NCBI GenBank assembly: GCA_002366795.1
Contig: DFBX01000051.1
Span: 1-28,874 of the forward strand
Source: Rhodobacteraceae bacterium UBA3069
GTDB lineage: Bacteria > Pseudomonadota > Alphaproteobacteria > Rhodobacterales > Rhodobacteraceae
Reading direction: 5' to 3'
DNA: 28,874 bases
Both the position numbers and the translations under genes were made by a program. Shown here piece by piece: positions 1 through 8,025 of this stretch (the first letter of the stretch is position 1; each line of letters starts with the position of its first letter). The notes under the pieces are model-generated. The model made no database searches. It saw nothing but the letters and a program-made list of their open reading frames with translations, and was not told the DNA's origin.

Positions 1-212
1 TTGCCATGCAAATCGCCTGCCGGGTAACAGTACGTGGCGCAGCCGTGACGTATCTGTCCCATAGTCTTTCCTTTATATCATCAGCACTGTCAACAGCAGA
101 GTCCCATGGGATAAAACACCTAATCCGCTTAATATTGATGCCAATTAGCGGCGATACATCAAACCGCGCGTCAATAACCTCAAATTATCTGTCACAATTC
201 GCCTCATTCAAT

Positions 213-258
213 AGGCGAAACGAAAAGCGGCGTATGGGCTTCCCGACCCATACACCGC
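213..258 (-). terminator. Rho-independent terminator of the H-NS-like gene
   Basis: A near-perfect 12-bp inverted repeat (227-238 pairing with 247-258, one G-T type mismatch) lies about 30 bases past the stop of the H-NS-like gene. Read on the minus strand the stem is followed by TTTTCGTTT, a U-rich tail. The rest of 1-289 holds no gene I can support; an open frame there on the plus strand overlaps the H-NS gene antisense and resembles nothing. Confidence 0.7.
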
Positions 259-289
259 CTCAATACATCCCCGCGAAACGGGGCTGGTC

Positions 290-610
290 TTATTTCGAGA
301 TCAGGAAATCATCCAGGGACTTGCCCTGCGCCAGACCTTCCTTGATCCAGTTGGGCTGGCGGCCCTTTCCGGTCCAGGTCAGGGACGGATCGGTGGGGTG
401 GCTGTATTTTGGCGCACCGACCGTTTTAGATTTCTTTGCCGCGCCCGTCAGTTCGGACAGCGAGAAACCCATTTCACGCGCCTTGGCTTCCAATGCGGCC
501 AACGCTTCTTGTTTCTGGCGCTCGGCATAGGTTTCGACTGCTTTGTTCACCCGCTTTTGCAGGGCTTTCAATTCTTCCAGCGACAGGCCGGTAAGGTCTA
601 TTTCAGACAT
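290..610 (-). CDS. H-NS family nucleoid-associated regulator (HvrA-like)
   Basis: This 106-residue protein has the two-part layout of H-NS proteins. An N-terminal alpha-helical, charge-rich oligomerization region (about residues 8-50) is followed by a flexible linker and the C-terminal DNA-binding core TWTGKGRQPNW (78-88), which inserts into the minor groove of AT-rich DNA in this family. Length is typical for the short alphaproteobacterial members such as HvrA and Spb of Rhodobacter, which modulate photosynthesis genes; that specific role here is only an inference. It is monocistronic, with a terminator behind it and an AT-rich upstream region of about 90 bases suited to promoter activity. 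The ATG at 610 is the only good start, though its Shine-Dalgarno is weak. Confidence 0.93.
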   Translation of the reverse strand: MSEIDLTGLSLEELKALQKRVNKAVETYAERQKQEALAALEAKAREMGFSLSELTGAAKKSKTVGAPKYSHPTDPSLTWTGKGRQPNWIKEGLAQGKSLDDFLISK

Positions 611-697
611 GGTTCATTCCGTTCTTTTCACATTCCCGATAGTGAATAGAAAATCCACTTCTCATAAATACTGCAATAAGAAAATTTTTTCAAAAGA

Positions 698-725
698 AAA
701 GGCGGAAACTCGGGTTTCCGCCTTT
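698..725 (-). terminator. Terminator behind the COQ9/quinone oxidoreductase pair
   Basis: A perfect 11-bp inverted repeat (698-708 with 715-725, loop of six) has an AAAGGCGGAAA arm. On the minus strand it is followed by a TTTTCTTTTG tail. It sits about 50 bases after the oxidoreductase stop and insulates it from the H-NS-like gene transcribed the same way. Confidence 0.8.
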
Positions 726-773
726 ATAATGCACTATTTCAGCAATTTTTCGCGCAATTCGCGAATAACTGGA

Positions 774-1760
774 CTACGACCCAACCTTGAGCACGATTTT
801 CCCGATATGGTCCGAGCTTTCCAACCGCGCATGGGCCTTTGCCGCGTCTTCCAGCGGGAATTCGCTGTCCATGATCGGGCCGGTTTTGCCCGCGTCCAGC
901 AGGGGCCAGACCTGTTTGCGCAATGCCTCGGCGAGGTTCGCCTTGGCCAGATCGCTTTGCGGACGCAAAGTCGATCCGGTGATGGTCAGTCGGCGGGTCA
1001 TTACCTGGGCAAAGTTCAATTCGACCTTCGGTCCTTGCAAAAACGCGATCTGCACCAAGCGCCCATCATCGGCCAAAGCGCGCAGGTTGCGCGGGATATA
1101 CAGCCCGCCAACCATATCCAAAATAAGGTCCGCCCCGCCTTCGGCTTTCATCACCTCGACGAAATCCTCTTCTTTATAAATGATCGTGCGCTCGGCCCCC
1201 AGCTTGGCGCAGGCGGCGGCCTTTTCCTGGTTGCCGACCGTCACGAATACCCGCGCGCCGAATTCGCGCGCCAGCTGGATCGCCGTTGTACCGATGCCGC
1301 TGGACCCGCCGTGAATCAGGAATTTCTCGCCCGCTTTCAGGCCCCCGCGCTGGAACACGTTTGACCAGACGGTGTAATAGGTCTCGCACAGGCAGGCGGC
1401 TTCGGCCATGCCCATGCCCTTGGGGATGGGCAGGCAATGCGCCGCCGGGGTGGCCACGTATTCTGCATAGCCGCCGCCGGGCAACAGCGCGCAAACTTTG
1501 TCGCCCATCGCCCATTCGCTGACACCCTCGCCCAAGGCGACAATTTGACCCGAGGCTTCCAGCCCCGGCAGATCGCTGGCCGTAGGGGGCGGCGCATAGG
1601 CCCCCGCACGTTGCAGCGCGTCGGGGCGGTTCACCCCGGCATAGGCGACCTTGATCACCACCTGCCCCGCTGCCGGTTCGGGCATGGGGCGGCTGGTCAG
1701 TTTCAACACCTCGGGGCCGCCGGGTTCAGTGATTTCAATGGCACGCATCGTTTCATTCAT
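774..1760 (-). CDS. NAD(P)H-quinone oxidoreductase, zinc-independent MDR family (PIG3/QOR-like)
   Basis: This 328-residue protein has an N-terminal GroES-like domain containing VNRPD (about 43-47), then a Rossmann domain with HGGSSGIGTTAIQLA (about 150-164), the NADPH-binding loop of quinone oxidoreductases. The structural and catalytic zinc cysteine clusters of alcohol dehydrogenases are absent, which points to the QOR/PIG3 branch that reduces quinones or enals with NADPH. The start at 1760 was chosen over an upstream in-frame codon because it has an AGGACA Shine-Dalgarno and opens directly into the conserved MRAIEI strand. It begins 16 bases after the COQ9 gene, so the two are probably one transcript, consistent with a shared link to quinones. 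Substrate cannot be told from sequence. Confidence 0.93.
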   Translation of the reverse strand: MNETMRAIEITEPGGPEVLKLTSRPMPEPAAGQVVIKVAYAGVNRPDALQRAGAYAPPPTASDLPGLEASGQIVALGEGVSEWAMGDKVCALLPGGGYAEYVATPAAHCLPIPKGMGMAEAACLCETYYTVWSNVFQRGGLKAGEKFLIHGGSSGIGTTAIQLAREFGARVFVTVGNQEKAAACAKLGAERTIIYKEEDFVEVMKAEGGADLILDMVGGLYIPRNLRALADDGRLVQIAFLQGPKVELNFAQVMTRRLTITGSTLRPQSDLAKANLAEALRKQVWPLLDAGKTGPIMDSEFPLEDAAKAHARLESSDHIGKIVLKVGS

Positions 1761-1776
1761 ATCTTGTCCTGCCTGT

Positions 1777-2475
1777 TTAAGAATTCCATCGTCCGGGCAT
1801 TCCGGTCTGCGCATCCTCGCGCACCGATTCCGGAGCCCTGATCGCGCCCAAGACGGCCAAGGGCCTTGCCAGCAGCGCGCTCAGCGCCTTGTTGTCGCGC
1901 ACATTGGCCTTAAGCTTTTCGAATTGCATCACGTTGTCGATCCGCCGGTCAAGGAAGTCCCAAGTGGCGCTATACCCTTCGGAATCGTCCCCCAGCCAAA
2001 ACAGCACGGTGGACCCGTAAACCGCAGACAGCGTGGCGCGTTTCGTGTACCAGTTCACATCCTTCGATGTGTCGCCAAGCGTGTTCCAGATCGCATCGCA
2101 GGTGCCCCAGATCGCCCGCGCCCCGTCGGCCGCGTATTGCGGCAGGGAAAACAGCGTGGTGCCACGGCGCACCGCCTCGCGGTCCTCGACTGCCTCCAGC
2201 CGCGCGCGCACGGCAAAGGCGATGCGGTCGCGGAACCGCATGTCCGACAGGTCGGTTTCCGACAACCGCGCCACCATGGCCGCGTCGCCGCGCTGGTGAT
2301 AGGCCAGCGCCAGATCGACCGCTCCGCGCGGGAACAGCGCCTTGGCCGCCGCGGGGTCAATTCCGGTGTCCTGGATGGCGGCGCGATAAGTCTCGTCGGA
2401 CCAGCCATCAAAGGGCACATGCATCAACGCCGCATCCAGCAGCGCCTCTTTCGGGTCTTGTTCGGTCTGGGTCAT
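1777..2475 (-). CDS. COQ9 family ubiquinone biosynthesis protein
   Basis: The 232-residue product matches the COQ9 family: a TetR-like helical N-terminus (FDGWSDETYRAAIQDTGI and following) and a C-terminal region with DVNWYTKRATLSAVYGSTVLFWLGD, the conserved COQ9 signature. In this family the protein binds lipid and presents ubiquinone intermediates to the COQ7 hydroxylase at the membrane. The start at 2475 has an AAGGAAGG Shine-Dalgarno; the frame stays open 12 codons further but without a better ribosome site. It is first in a two-gene unit with the quinone oxidoreductase and divergent from rpsU. An arrangement of COQ9 beside rpsU is common in alphaproteobacteria as far as I recall. Confidence 0.93.
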   Translation of the reverse strand: MTQTEQDPKEALLDAALMHVPFDGWSDETYRAAIQDTGIDPAAAKALFPRGAVDLALAYHQRGDAAMVARLSETDLSDMRFRDRIAFAVRARLEAVEDREAVRRGTTLFSLPQYAADGARAIWGTCDAIWNTLGDTSKDVNWYTKRATLSAVYGSTVLFWLGDDSEGYSATWDFLDRRIDNVMQFEKLKANVRDNKALSALLARPLAVLGAIRAPESVREDAQTGMPGRWNS

Positions 2476-2504
2476 TTCCGTTCCCTTCCTTGTCTTGGAT
2501 ACCC

Positions 2505-2533
2505 TAGACAAATAGGGCGCGGGTTGCTATAGG
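2505..2533 (+). promoter_or_regulatory. Candidate sigma-70-type promoter of rpsU
   Basis: TAGACA (2505-2510) and TATAGG (2528-2533) are separated by exactly 17 bases, placing the expected transcript start about 45 bases before the rpsU ATG. The -35 box lies inside an inverted repeat, TTGTCT (2490-2495) and AGACAA (2506-2511), in the gap between the divergent COQ9 and rpsU genes. This is pattern matching only. Confidence 0.45.
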
Positions 2534-2584
2534 GCCACTTCCTGCGATTTCCGCAACTCAACTTAGAAAGGTGGTGAAAACCAC

Positions 2585-2791
2585 ATGCAGGTTAGTGTTC
2601 GCGACAACAACGTCGATCAGGCGCTTCGTGCCCTGAAGAAGAAGCTGCAGCGCGAAGGTGTGTTCCGCGAGATGAAGCTCAAGCAACATTTCGAGAAACC
2701 CTCCGTCAAGAAAGCGCGCGAGAAAGCTGAAGCCGTCCGCCGTGCCCGTAAACTGGCACGCAAGAAAGCTCAGCGCGAGGGTATGCTCTAA
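2585..2791 (+). CDS. rpsU: 30S ribosomal protein S21
   Basis: The 68-residue, highly basic protein begins MQVSVRDNNVDQALRALKKK and contains REGVFREMKLKQHFEKPSVK, both diagnostic of bS21. It is a small-subunit protein needed for efficient initiation, contacting the 16S rRNA near the anti-Shine-Dalgarno end. The length is normal for alphaproteobacteria. An AAGGTGGTG ribosome site precedes the ATG, a strong terminator follows, and the gene is monocistronic, so it is probably expressed from its own promoter in the gap with COQ9. Confidence 0.98.
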   Translation: MQVSVRDNNVDQALRALKKKLQREGVFREMKLKQHFEKPSVKKAREKAEAVRRARKLARKKAQREGML

Positions 2792-2828
2792 GCACACCTT
2801 CCGGCTTATTCGGACCTAAAAGTTTGAC

Positions 2829-2860
2829 AACCCCCGCAGCCTTGGCTTCGGGGGTTTCTT
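2829..2860 (+). terminator. rpsU terminator
   Basis: AACCCCCG (2829-2836) pairs with CGGGGGTT (2849-2856) around a 12-base loop, followed by TTTCTT. It lies 38 bases after the rpsU stop. The remainder up to 2994 shows no gene. Confidence 0.8.
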
Positions 2861-2994
2861 ATGTCTGGCGGTATGTTTTCCGGCCCGCGGCGCGATTCGG
2901 CTGCAGGTAGGGTTTGCCGGACTTGTCACACGGGGGCGGGGCTGTGCAGGGTTAATGCAGATTTCATAAAACGCTTTTCGACCGGAGGCCCCCG

Positions 2995-3225
2995 ATGCGC
3001 CGCAAGATCCTTGTCGTTGTTCTGGCCTGTCTGGCCATTGGCCTGCTTGTCGCCCTGCCGCAGATTCGATCCGGCGCACCGATGGTAGATGCGCTTGGGC
3101 CCGCCCAGAAAGAAGCTGATTCGATGCCGCAAGCCGGTCAGGTCGCGCCGACCGCCGATTCCGACGCCGCCGATGACCCGCCCGTCGAAGCCGTCACCGT
3201 CGAAGATATGCCATTGAAGAAATGA
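2995..3225 (+). CDS. Small membrane-anchored protein, possibly the N-terminus of the following hydrolase
   Basis: The 76 residues comprise a basic start and one hydrophobic helix (about 4-22, ILVVVLACLAIGLLVALP), then an acidic, proline-rich tail. This looks like a signal anchor plus linker with no domain of its own. Its TGA overlaps the ATG of the DUF900-type hydrolase gene (ATGA at 3222-3225). The hydrolase lacks any export signal, and family members are usually exported or anchored. Adding one C in the CC at 3212-3213 would join both frames into one reading with continuous acidic sequence (VEDMPIEEMIVEETIIEEE). Thus this may be either a coupled two-gene unit or one gene split by a single-base deletion. 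A purine-rich site (ACCGGAGG) precedes the ATG. Confidence 0.6.
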   Translation: MRRKILVVVLACLAIGLLVALPQIRSGAPMVDALGPAQKEADSMPQAGQVAPTADSDAADDPPVEAVTVEDMPLKK

Positions 3226-4289
3226 TCGTCGAAGAGACTATCATCGAAGAAGAGGTCGCAACCGCAGCCGGCCCGTCAGAAGGGGAAACGGCGAACCTGA
3301 CCACCGCAACGCCCAAATCCACCCAATCGCCCGCGCTTCCAACCCTTGACGACAGCGACAGCTTCGTCGTGCAGCGGGTGTTCTTCGGCACCGACCGCAA
3401 AGAGGAAAAGGCCGACACAGCCGGCCCCACCTTCGGCACGGGCCGCGTCACCATCCCCCTGCAACGCGAGGACCGCGACAAACACATGACGATCTACAAG
3501 CGCAGCCTACTGTCGCCCTCGGAATTCCGCTTCATCGCGGGGCAAGCCGCAGCGCAGGCGGAAAATTTCGAAGGCACCGCGCTGGTCTTTGTCCACGGCT
3601 TCAAATTCGGCTTTGACGACGCGCTGTTCCGCACCGCCCAGATCGCCCATGATCTGGAATTCGATGGGCCGACATTCTTGTATAGCTGGCCCAGCCAAGA
3701 CCGGCGGGCATCCTATGTGACCGACACCGACAGCGCCGACCGCGCCGCGCCTTTCATGGATGAATTCCTGGATCATGTGTTCGACACGCCGGGCGTCGAA
3801 CGGGTGCATATCATCGCCCATTCCATGGGCAACCGCGCGCTGGCGGGGCTGTTGATGCGGGCTGGCACGCGGCTGTCGCAACGGGGCCGCACCTTCGACC
3901 AGATGATCCTTGCCGCGCCGGATATCGACGCCACCATCTTTGCCTCTGTGGCAGAGCATTTCACCAAGGCCGCCAAGAACGTGACCCTATATGCCTGCGG
4001 GAACGACCGCGCGCTTATGGCCAGCCACAAGCTGCGCGACGATTTCCCCCGCGCGGGCGGCGTGCCGGACAGCGGCCCGATCGCCGTACCCGGCGTCTAC
4101 ACGATCGACGTGACCGCCCCCGGAACCGCGATGTTCTCGCTCAATCACAATGCCTATGTCGAAAGCCGGTCCGTGCTGACCGATCTGCGGCTGATCCTGA
4201 CCAAACGACTGCACCCGCCCGCAATCCGCATGCCGGCCCTGCGCGAAATGGCGTTGGAAAGCGACGTTTACTGGCTGATGCCGAAATAG
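3222..4289 (+). CDS. DUF900-type alpha/beta hydrolase
   Basis: The 355 residues include a disordered acidic N-terminus (1-45) and an alpha/beta-hydrolase domain. Visible motifs are the VHGF oxyanion strand (124-127), FLYSWPS (152-158), the nucleophile elbow AHSMGN with Ser201, a candidate acid in APDIDAT (about 232-238), and the late histidine in LNHNAY (His309). This is the pattern of the DUF900/YjfP-like esterase family of unknown substrate. Family members usually carry a signal peptide or lipobox, which here is found only in the overlapping upstream frame. It ends 1 base before the convergent flavodoxin gene's stop, with no hairpin between. Confidence 0.88.
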   Translation: MIVEETIIEEEVATAAGPSEGETANLTTATPKSTQSPALPTLDDSDSFVVQRVFFGTDRKEEKADTAGPTFGTGRVTIPLQREDRDKHMTIYKRSLLSPSEFRFIAGQAAAQAENFEGTALVFVHGFKFGFDDALFRTAQIAHDLEFDGPTFLYSWPSQDRRASYVTDTDSADRAAPFMDEFLDHVFDTPGVERVHIIAHSMGNRALAGLLMRAGTRLSQRGRTFDQMILAAPDIDATIFASVAEHFTKAAKNVTLYACGNDRALMASHKLRDDFPRAGGVPDSGPIAVPGVYTIDVTAPGTAMFSLNHNAYVESRSVLTDLRLILTKRLHPPAIRMPALREMALESDVYWLMPK

Positions 4290-4290
4290 A

Positions 4291-4845
4291 TCAGCGCGCC
4301 CAGCGCCGCGCCAAGCGGGCGATGCGCACACCGAACCGGCGCGCGGTTTCCAGATCGCCCGCGCTGACCATCAGGAACTTGTCGCGCACGCTGGTCGCCC
4401 CCAGCCCCAGCCATGTGCCGGACTGGTTGATCCCCTCGTTTTCCTTGACGACGGGCGCACCCAACTGGTCCTGCCCGACCCAGACCATTCCGTGCTGCGC
4501 CGCAAAGATCGACAGCTGGATCAGGCTGGATAGTTTGTCGCCACCGGCAAATGTCGCCACGGTGAAACCGGCCGCCATCTTGTCGGCCCAGCGCTGGTCC
4601 GCCCAGATTTCCGAACTGGCATCCATGAAACTTTTGAACTCGGCGCAGACGCTGCCCATGTAGGTCGGCGCGCCCATGACGATGGCATCGGCCGCTTCCA
4701 TCGCCTGCCAGTCGGTCGGCTGCATTTCCATCACGTCAATCACGCGGGCGTTGCATTCCGCCGCGCCCAATGCGACCGCGATTTCTTCTGCCAAGCGGCG
4801 GGTGTGCCCGCGCCCGGATGCATAAGGAATGGCAATATTGGCCAT
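4291..4845 (-). CDS. Flavodoxin-fold NAD(P)H-quinone reductase-like protein (WrbA-like)
   Basis: The 184-residue protein has the flavodoxin fold hallmarks. An FMN phosphate loop at the first strand (YASGRGHTRRLAEEI, 8-22), the second flavin loop GAPTYMGSV (about 58-66) and the third, ATFAGGDKLSSL, resemble those of WrbA and related FMN reductases that reduce quinones by two electrons. WrbA proteins are usually about 200 residues, so this is a slightly short relative. It starts 17 bases after the GMC oxidoreductase stop with a GAGGCG ribosome site, so the two are probably co-transcribed redox genes. The physiological acceptor is unknown. Confidence 0.87.
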   Translation of the reverse strand: MANIAIPYASGRGHTRRLAEEIAVALGAAECNARVIDVMEMQPTDWQAMEAADAIVMGAPTYMGSVCAEFKSFMDASSEIWADQRWADKMAAGFTVATFAGGDKLSSLIQLSIFAAQHGMVWVGQDQLGAPVVKENEGINQSGTWLGLGATSVRDKFLMVSAGDLETARRFGVRIARLARRWAR

Positions 4846-4861
4846 AAATCTGCGCCTCGTT

Positions 4862-6442
4862 TCAGCCTGCCTTCAGCATCATGTCGGCGGCTTTTTCCGC
4901 GATCATGATCGTAGGCGAATTGGTGTTGCCGCTGGTGATCGTCGGCATGACGCTTGCATCGACCACCCGCAGGCCCGCAATGTCGCGCATCTTGAGCGTG
5001 GCGTCCAGAGGGGCCGTCTGATCCGCCCCCATCCGCACTGTGCCGACCGGGTGGAAAATGGTCGTGCCGATGTCGCCTGCCGCGCGGGCCAGCTTCTCTT
5101 CGGTCTGGGCGGCGATGCCGGGCTTCATCTCTTCGGGTTCGTATTTCGCCATCGGGGATTGCGACATGATGTTCCGCGCCTGCCGGATCGCGGCGACGGC
5201 CACCATGCGGTCGCCCTCGGTCGACAGGTAGTTCGGCGCGATCACCGGCGCCTCGTGCGGATCGGCACTGGCAATGGTCACGCTGCCCCGGCTTTCGGGG
5301 CGCAGGTTGCACACGCTGGCCGTCATAGCCGGGAAATCGTGCAAGGGTTGGCCGAATGCCTCAAGGGTCAGGGGCTGGACGTGATATTCCAGATCGGCCG
5401 AGGCCACATCGGGCCGCGAGCGTGAAAACGCCCCCAGTTGCGAAGGGGCCATGGTCATAGGCCCGCGCCGCCGGAACACGTAGTCCGCCCCGATCATCGC
5501 CTTGCCCAAAAGGCTGGCCGCCATGGTGTTCAACGTCCTCGCGCCGGTCAGCTTCCACGCGCAACGCAGTTGCAAATGGTCCTGAAGGTTCATCCCAACA
5601 CCGGGAATGTCGCGCTGCACCTCGATCCCGTGCCTTTGCAACAACCCCGCCGGTCCCAGCCCCGACAATTGCAGGATCGCGGGCGAATTCACCGCCCCCG
5701 CAGACAGGACCACCTCGCCGCAGCGATCCTTGTGCACCACGCCGCGGCGCTCCCATTCCACGCCGGTAACGCGCCCTTCCTCGATCATCAAGCGGCGCAC
5801 ATGGGCGTGTGTTTCCACCTTCAGGCTTTGCCCCGAGCGGGTGCGCAGGAATGCCTTGGCAGTGTTCATTCGCCAGCCGCGACGCTGGTTCACCCGGAAA
5901 TAGCCGACGCCCTCGTTGTCACCACAATTGAAATCCGTGACCTCGGGCAATCCGGCCGCCACCGCTGCCGCCTTCCAATCGTCCAGCACGTCCCAATGCA
6001 GGCGCTGGGTTTCCACCCGCCATTCGCCGCCCGTGCCATGCGCCTCGTCTGCGCCATCGACGAAATCCTCGGACTTCTTGAAATATTCCAGAACGTCATC
6101 CCAGCCCCAGCCGGGCAGGCCCATCTGCCGCCATCCATCGTAATCCGCCGCCTGCCCGCGCAGGTAAAGCATTCCGTTGATTGACGAACATCCGCCCAAC
6201 ACCTTGCCGCGCGGATACAGCAACTTGCGCCCGTTCAGCCCCGGCTCTGCCGCGGTGCGATAACGCCAATCGGTACGCGGATTATCGATGCAGTAAAGAT
6301 AGCCCATGGGGATATGCACCCAATGGTAATTGTCATTGCCCCCGGCCTCCAGCAGCAGCACCTTGCGTCCTGCATCCGACAGGCGCTTGGCCATCACGCA
6401 ACCCGCGCTGCCCGCGCCCACAATGATATGATCCCAAGACAT
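4862..6442 (-). CDS. GMC family FAD-dependent oxidoreductase (choline dehydrogenase-like)
   Basis: The full-length 526-residue enzyme opens with the FAD dinucleotide-binding motif GAGSAGCVMAKRLSDAG (9-25) and LLEAGG. It carries the GMC signature around GKVLGGCSSINGMLYLRG and a C-terminal active site with His at about 464 (HPVGTVRMG) and Asn at about 506-508 (SGNTNSPTIM). GMC enzymes oxidize primary or secondary alcohols, passing electrons to a quinone or oxygen. Homology resembles BetA and alkan-1-ol dehydrogenases, but no betaine genes (betB, betI, betC) are nearby, so choline as substrate is not supported by context. It is first in a pair with the flavodoxin-like gene. Confidence 0.93.
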   Translation of the reverse strand: MSWDHIIVGAGSAGCVMAKRLSDAGRKVLLLEAGGNDNYHWVHIPMGYLYCIDNPRTDWRYRTAAEPGLNGRKLLYPRGKVLGGCSSINGMLYLRGQAADYDGWRQMGLPGWGWDDVLEYFKKSEDFVDGADEAHGTGGEWRVETQRLHWDVLDDWKAAAVAAGLPEVTDFNCGDNEGVGYFRVNQRRGWRMNTAKAFLRTRSGQSLKVETHAHVRRLMIEEGRVTGVEWERRGVVHKDRCGEVVLSAGAVNSPAILQLSGLGPAGLLQRHGIEVQRDIPGVGMNLQDHLQLRCAWKLTGARTLNTMAASLLGKAMIGADYVFRRRGPMTMAPSQLGAFSRSRPDVASADLEYHVQPLTLEAFGQPLHDFPAMTASVCNLRPESRGSVTIASADPHEAPVIAPNYLSTEGDRMVAVAAIRQARNIMSQSPMAKYEPEEMKPGIAAQTEEKLARAAGDIGTTIFHPVGTVRMGADQTAPLDATLKMRDIAGLRVVDASVMPTITSGNTNSPTIMIAEKAADMMLKAG

Positions 6443-6493
6443 GGCTCTTTCCCCGCAACAACAGCAGCGCCGCGGCGCCGATCGGGGCGGATG

Positions 6494-7294
6494 CTAAATG
6501 TCTGACATTCTGAAAACCACCCCAACCGGCCTTTTCTTGGCGAAAAGACCCAAGGAGTGAGGCGGGAAAGGCCTGCCCTTCAAGCCGTCGGGGCAACGCC
6601 TTCTGGCCGGCGGCGCAAGCGGCCAGTTAAAAATGTCGGCGCAGGCCGCAAGGTGCTGCTGTGACAGGCGCAGCTCGGCGCGGTTACCGATCGCACCGGG
6701 GGCAAATACAACCGGCGCATCCGCCCCGGCCCCTGTCACCCGCCGCCATCCGACCCAGATCAGCCGCTTCGGCCCCGCATCCAGCGTCAAGACCCGATCA
6801 CCCGCGCGCAGCCCCGCAGCAGACACCCGCCCCGCCGGCGTGTCGATCCGGGCCGCGCCATCGAAACAGACAAAGCTGTGATCATAGGCTGCGTTCTGGT
6901 CGGTGGTGTGAAACTCCGACGGCAGCCTGCCACTGAAATTATCCCAATACCATGTTTCCAAACCGAAATCCGGCGTCCAGATGACCTGTGTCAGCTCACC
7001 GAATTCATCAAGCCCTTCAAAAACGATGAGCCCGCCACCGCTTGGTGCATCGTCCGACCGGATCACCACCGCATCGGCCAAGGTCGCCCCGCCCCCTGTA
7101 CCGCCATAGGAAATGTCATAGACATCGCCCACCTCGAACAGGCGAGGGTCAGGATCGCCATCCTTTGTGGTGATGACCAAGTCAAGCGAGGAATTTGGCG
7201 GATAGTCAAACTTGCTTTGCCCCGGGCTGGAATTTACATTCGAGCCCGAGGATACAGCGAATTCATTGTCCAGCGCGAAGATGCTGAAGGCCAT
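6494..7294 (-). CDS. Hint-domain protein, C-terminally truncated
   Basis: The 266-residue product has an N-terminal beta-rich domain (1-140, acidic and glycine-rich) of the type seen in roseobacter secreted proteins. A hedgehog/intein (Hint) domain then starts at the conserved Cys in SFVCFDGAARIDTPAGRV and continues through LRAGDRVLTLDAGPKRLIWVGWRR. The Hint core normally runs about 130 residues and includes a block like LxVSPQHRVL; here it reaches ELRLSQQH and then changes into an unrelated basic, proline-rich tail. That tail is encoded by hairpin-rich DNA typical of intergenic repeats. The gene thus looks broken at its 3-prime end. The start at 7294 has an AGGGG site. Hint domains in this context are thought to be autoprocessing or structural, with function unproven. 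Confidence 0.75.
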   Translation of the reverse strand: MAFSIFALDNEFAVSSGSNVNSSPGQSKFDYPPNSSLDLVITTKDGDPDPRLFEVGDVYDISYGGTGGGATLADAVVIRSDDAPSGGGLIVFEGLDEFGELTQVIWTPDFGLETWYWDNFSGRLPSEFHTTDQNAAYDHSFVCFDGAARIDTPAGRVSAAGLRAGDRVLTLDAGPKRLIWVGWRRVTGAGADAPVVFAPGAIGNRAELRLSQQHLAACADIFNWPLAPPARRRCPDGLKGRPFPPHSLGLFAKKRPVGVVFRMSDI

Positions 7295-7383
7295 TCCGTT
7301 ACCCCTGATATTGGGGGACAGAAACATTCAAACCTTAAGATACAGAGAATCCGCAACGGATTGGCACTGCGCCAGGCCCGCAG

Positions 7384-8025
7384 TTAGCGGTTCTGCACCG
7401 GCTGCGCCCCCTTGGGCATCGCATAGGCTGCGGGAAAGGCGCAGCGCAGGAATTCCTCGGACCACGCCATGATCTGCGGCCATTCAGGCAGCATACCCGC
7501 ATCGAAATCGGCCGAAACATCGAAACTGCCACTGATCCAGCGTTTGCGGCATTTGGACCCGGAACAGGAAAACACCACGATCACCGCCCCGTCCGGCCCC
7601 CGCAACAGCGAAACGCCGCCGCCGATGTCCAGCCTGCCATCAGGCAGCGCCACACCCTCTGCCATTGGGCGCAGGCCTGGCATCTGGCGTTCCGGTGCCG
7701 CTTGGCCAAAAATGCCCTGCCCCTTGTCCACCTGCACGCGCAGCGCCAGATTTCCCGGATCGAACGTGAACCGCTGGACTTTCGGCGCCAGCCATTGCGT
7801 GTAATCGACGGGCACCCACCCCGTAAAACGGCCCGCCTGCACCTTGATGCGCGGCCCGTCATCGCCATTGAAGCAAGGCTCGGGTGCCGGCGCGGGCGCG
7901 TCAACCTCGCGCCGGGCCGCTTCGATTGCCTGTTCCAGCGCCTGCCGCAGCCGGTCGCCAGCGCCGTCACCATCCCGCGCGAGTGCCGGCGTAGCCAACA
8001 GGGCAAGGATCAACGCCCACCTCAT
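7384..8025 (-). CDS. Secreted protein of unknown function, coupled to Lrp regulator
   Basis: The 213-residue product begins MRWALILALLATPALARDG, a clear Sec signal peptide with an ALA cleavage site near residue 16. The mature part has a short helical segment, a proline/alanine linker, then a domain with two close cysteines (CSGSKC) that could form a disulphide or bind metal. I do not recognise the family. Its ATG overlaps the stop of the preceding Lrp-type regulator gene (ATGA at 8022-8025), a classic translational-coupling arrangement, so it is presumably transcribed with the regulator. The frame is open upstream inside the regulator gene, but only this start gives an export signal. Confidence 0.8.
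   Translation of the reverse strand: MRWALILALLATPALARDGDGAGDRLRQALEQAIEAARREVDAPAPAPEPCFNGDDGPRIKVQAGRFTGWVPVDYTQWLAPKVQRFTFDPGNLALRVQVDKGQGIFGQAAPERQMPGLRPMAEGVALPDGRLDIGGGVSLLRGPDGAVIVVFSCSGSKCRKRWISGSFDVSADFDAGMLPEWPQIMAWSEEFLRCAFPAAYAMPKGAQPVQNR

Noticed and set aside
6..530. Plus-strand open frame at the left edge
   Set aside because: It overlaps the H-NS-like gene antisense, crosses that gene's terminator and resembles no protein.
1286..1522. Other short frames inside the oxidoreductase gene
   Set aside because: Shadow frames with arginine-rich translations typical of GC-rich antisense reading.
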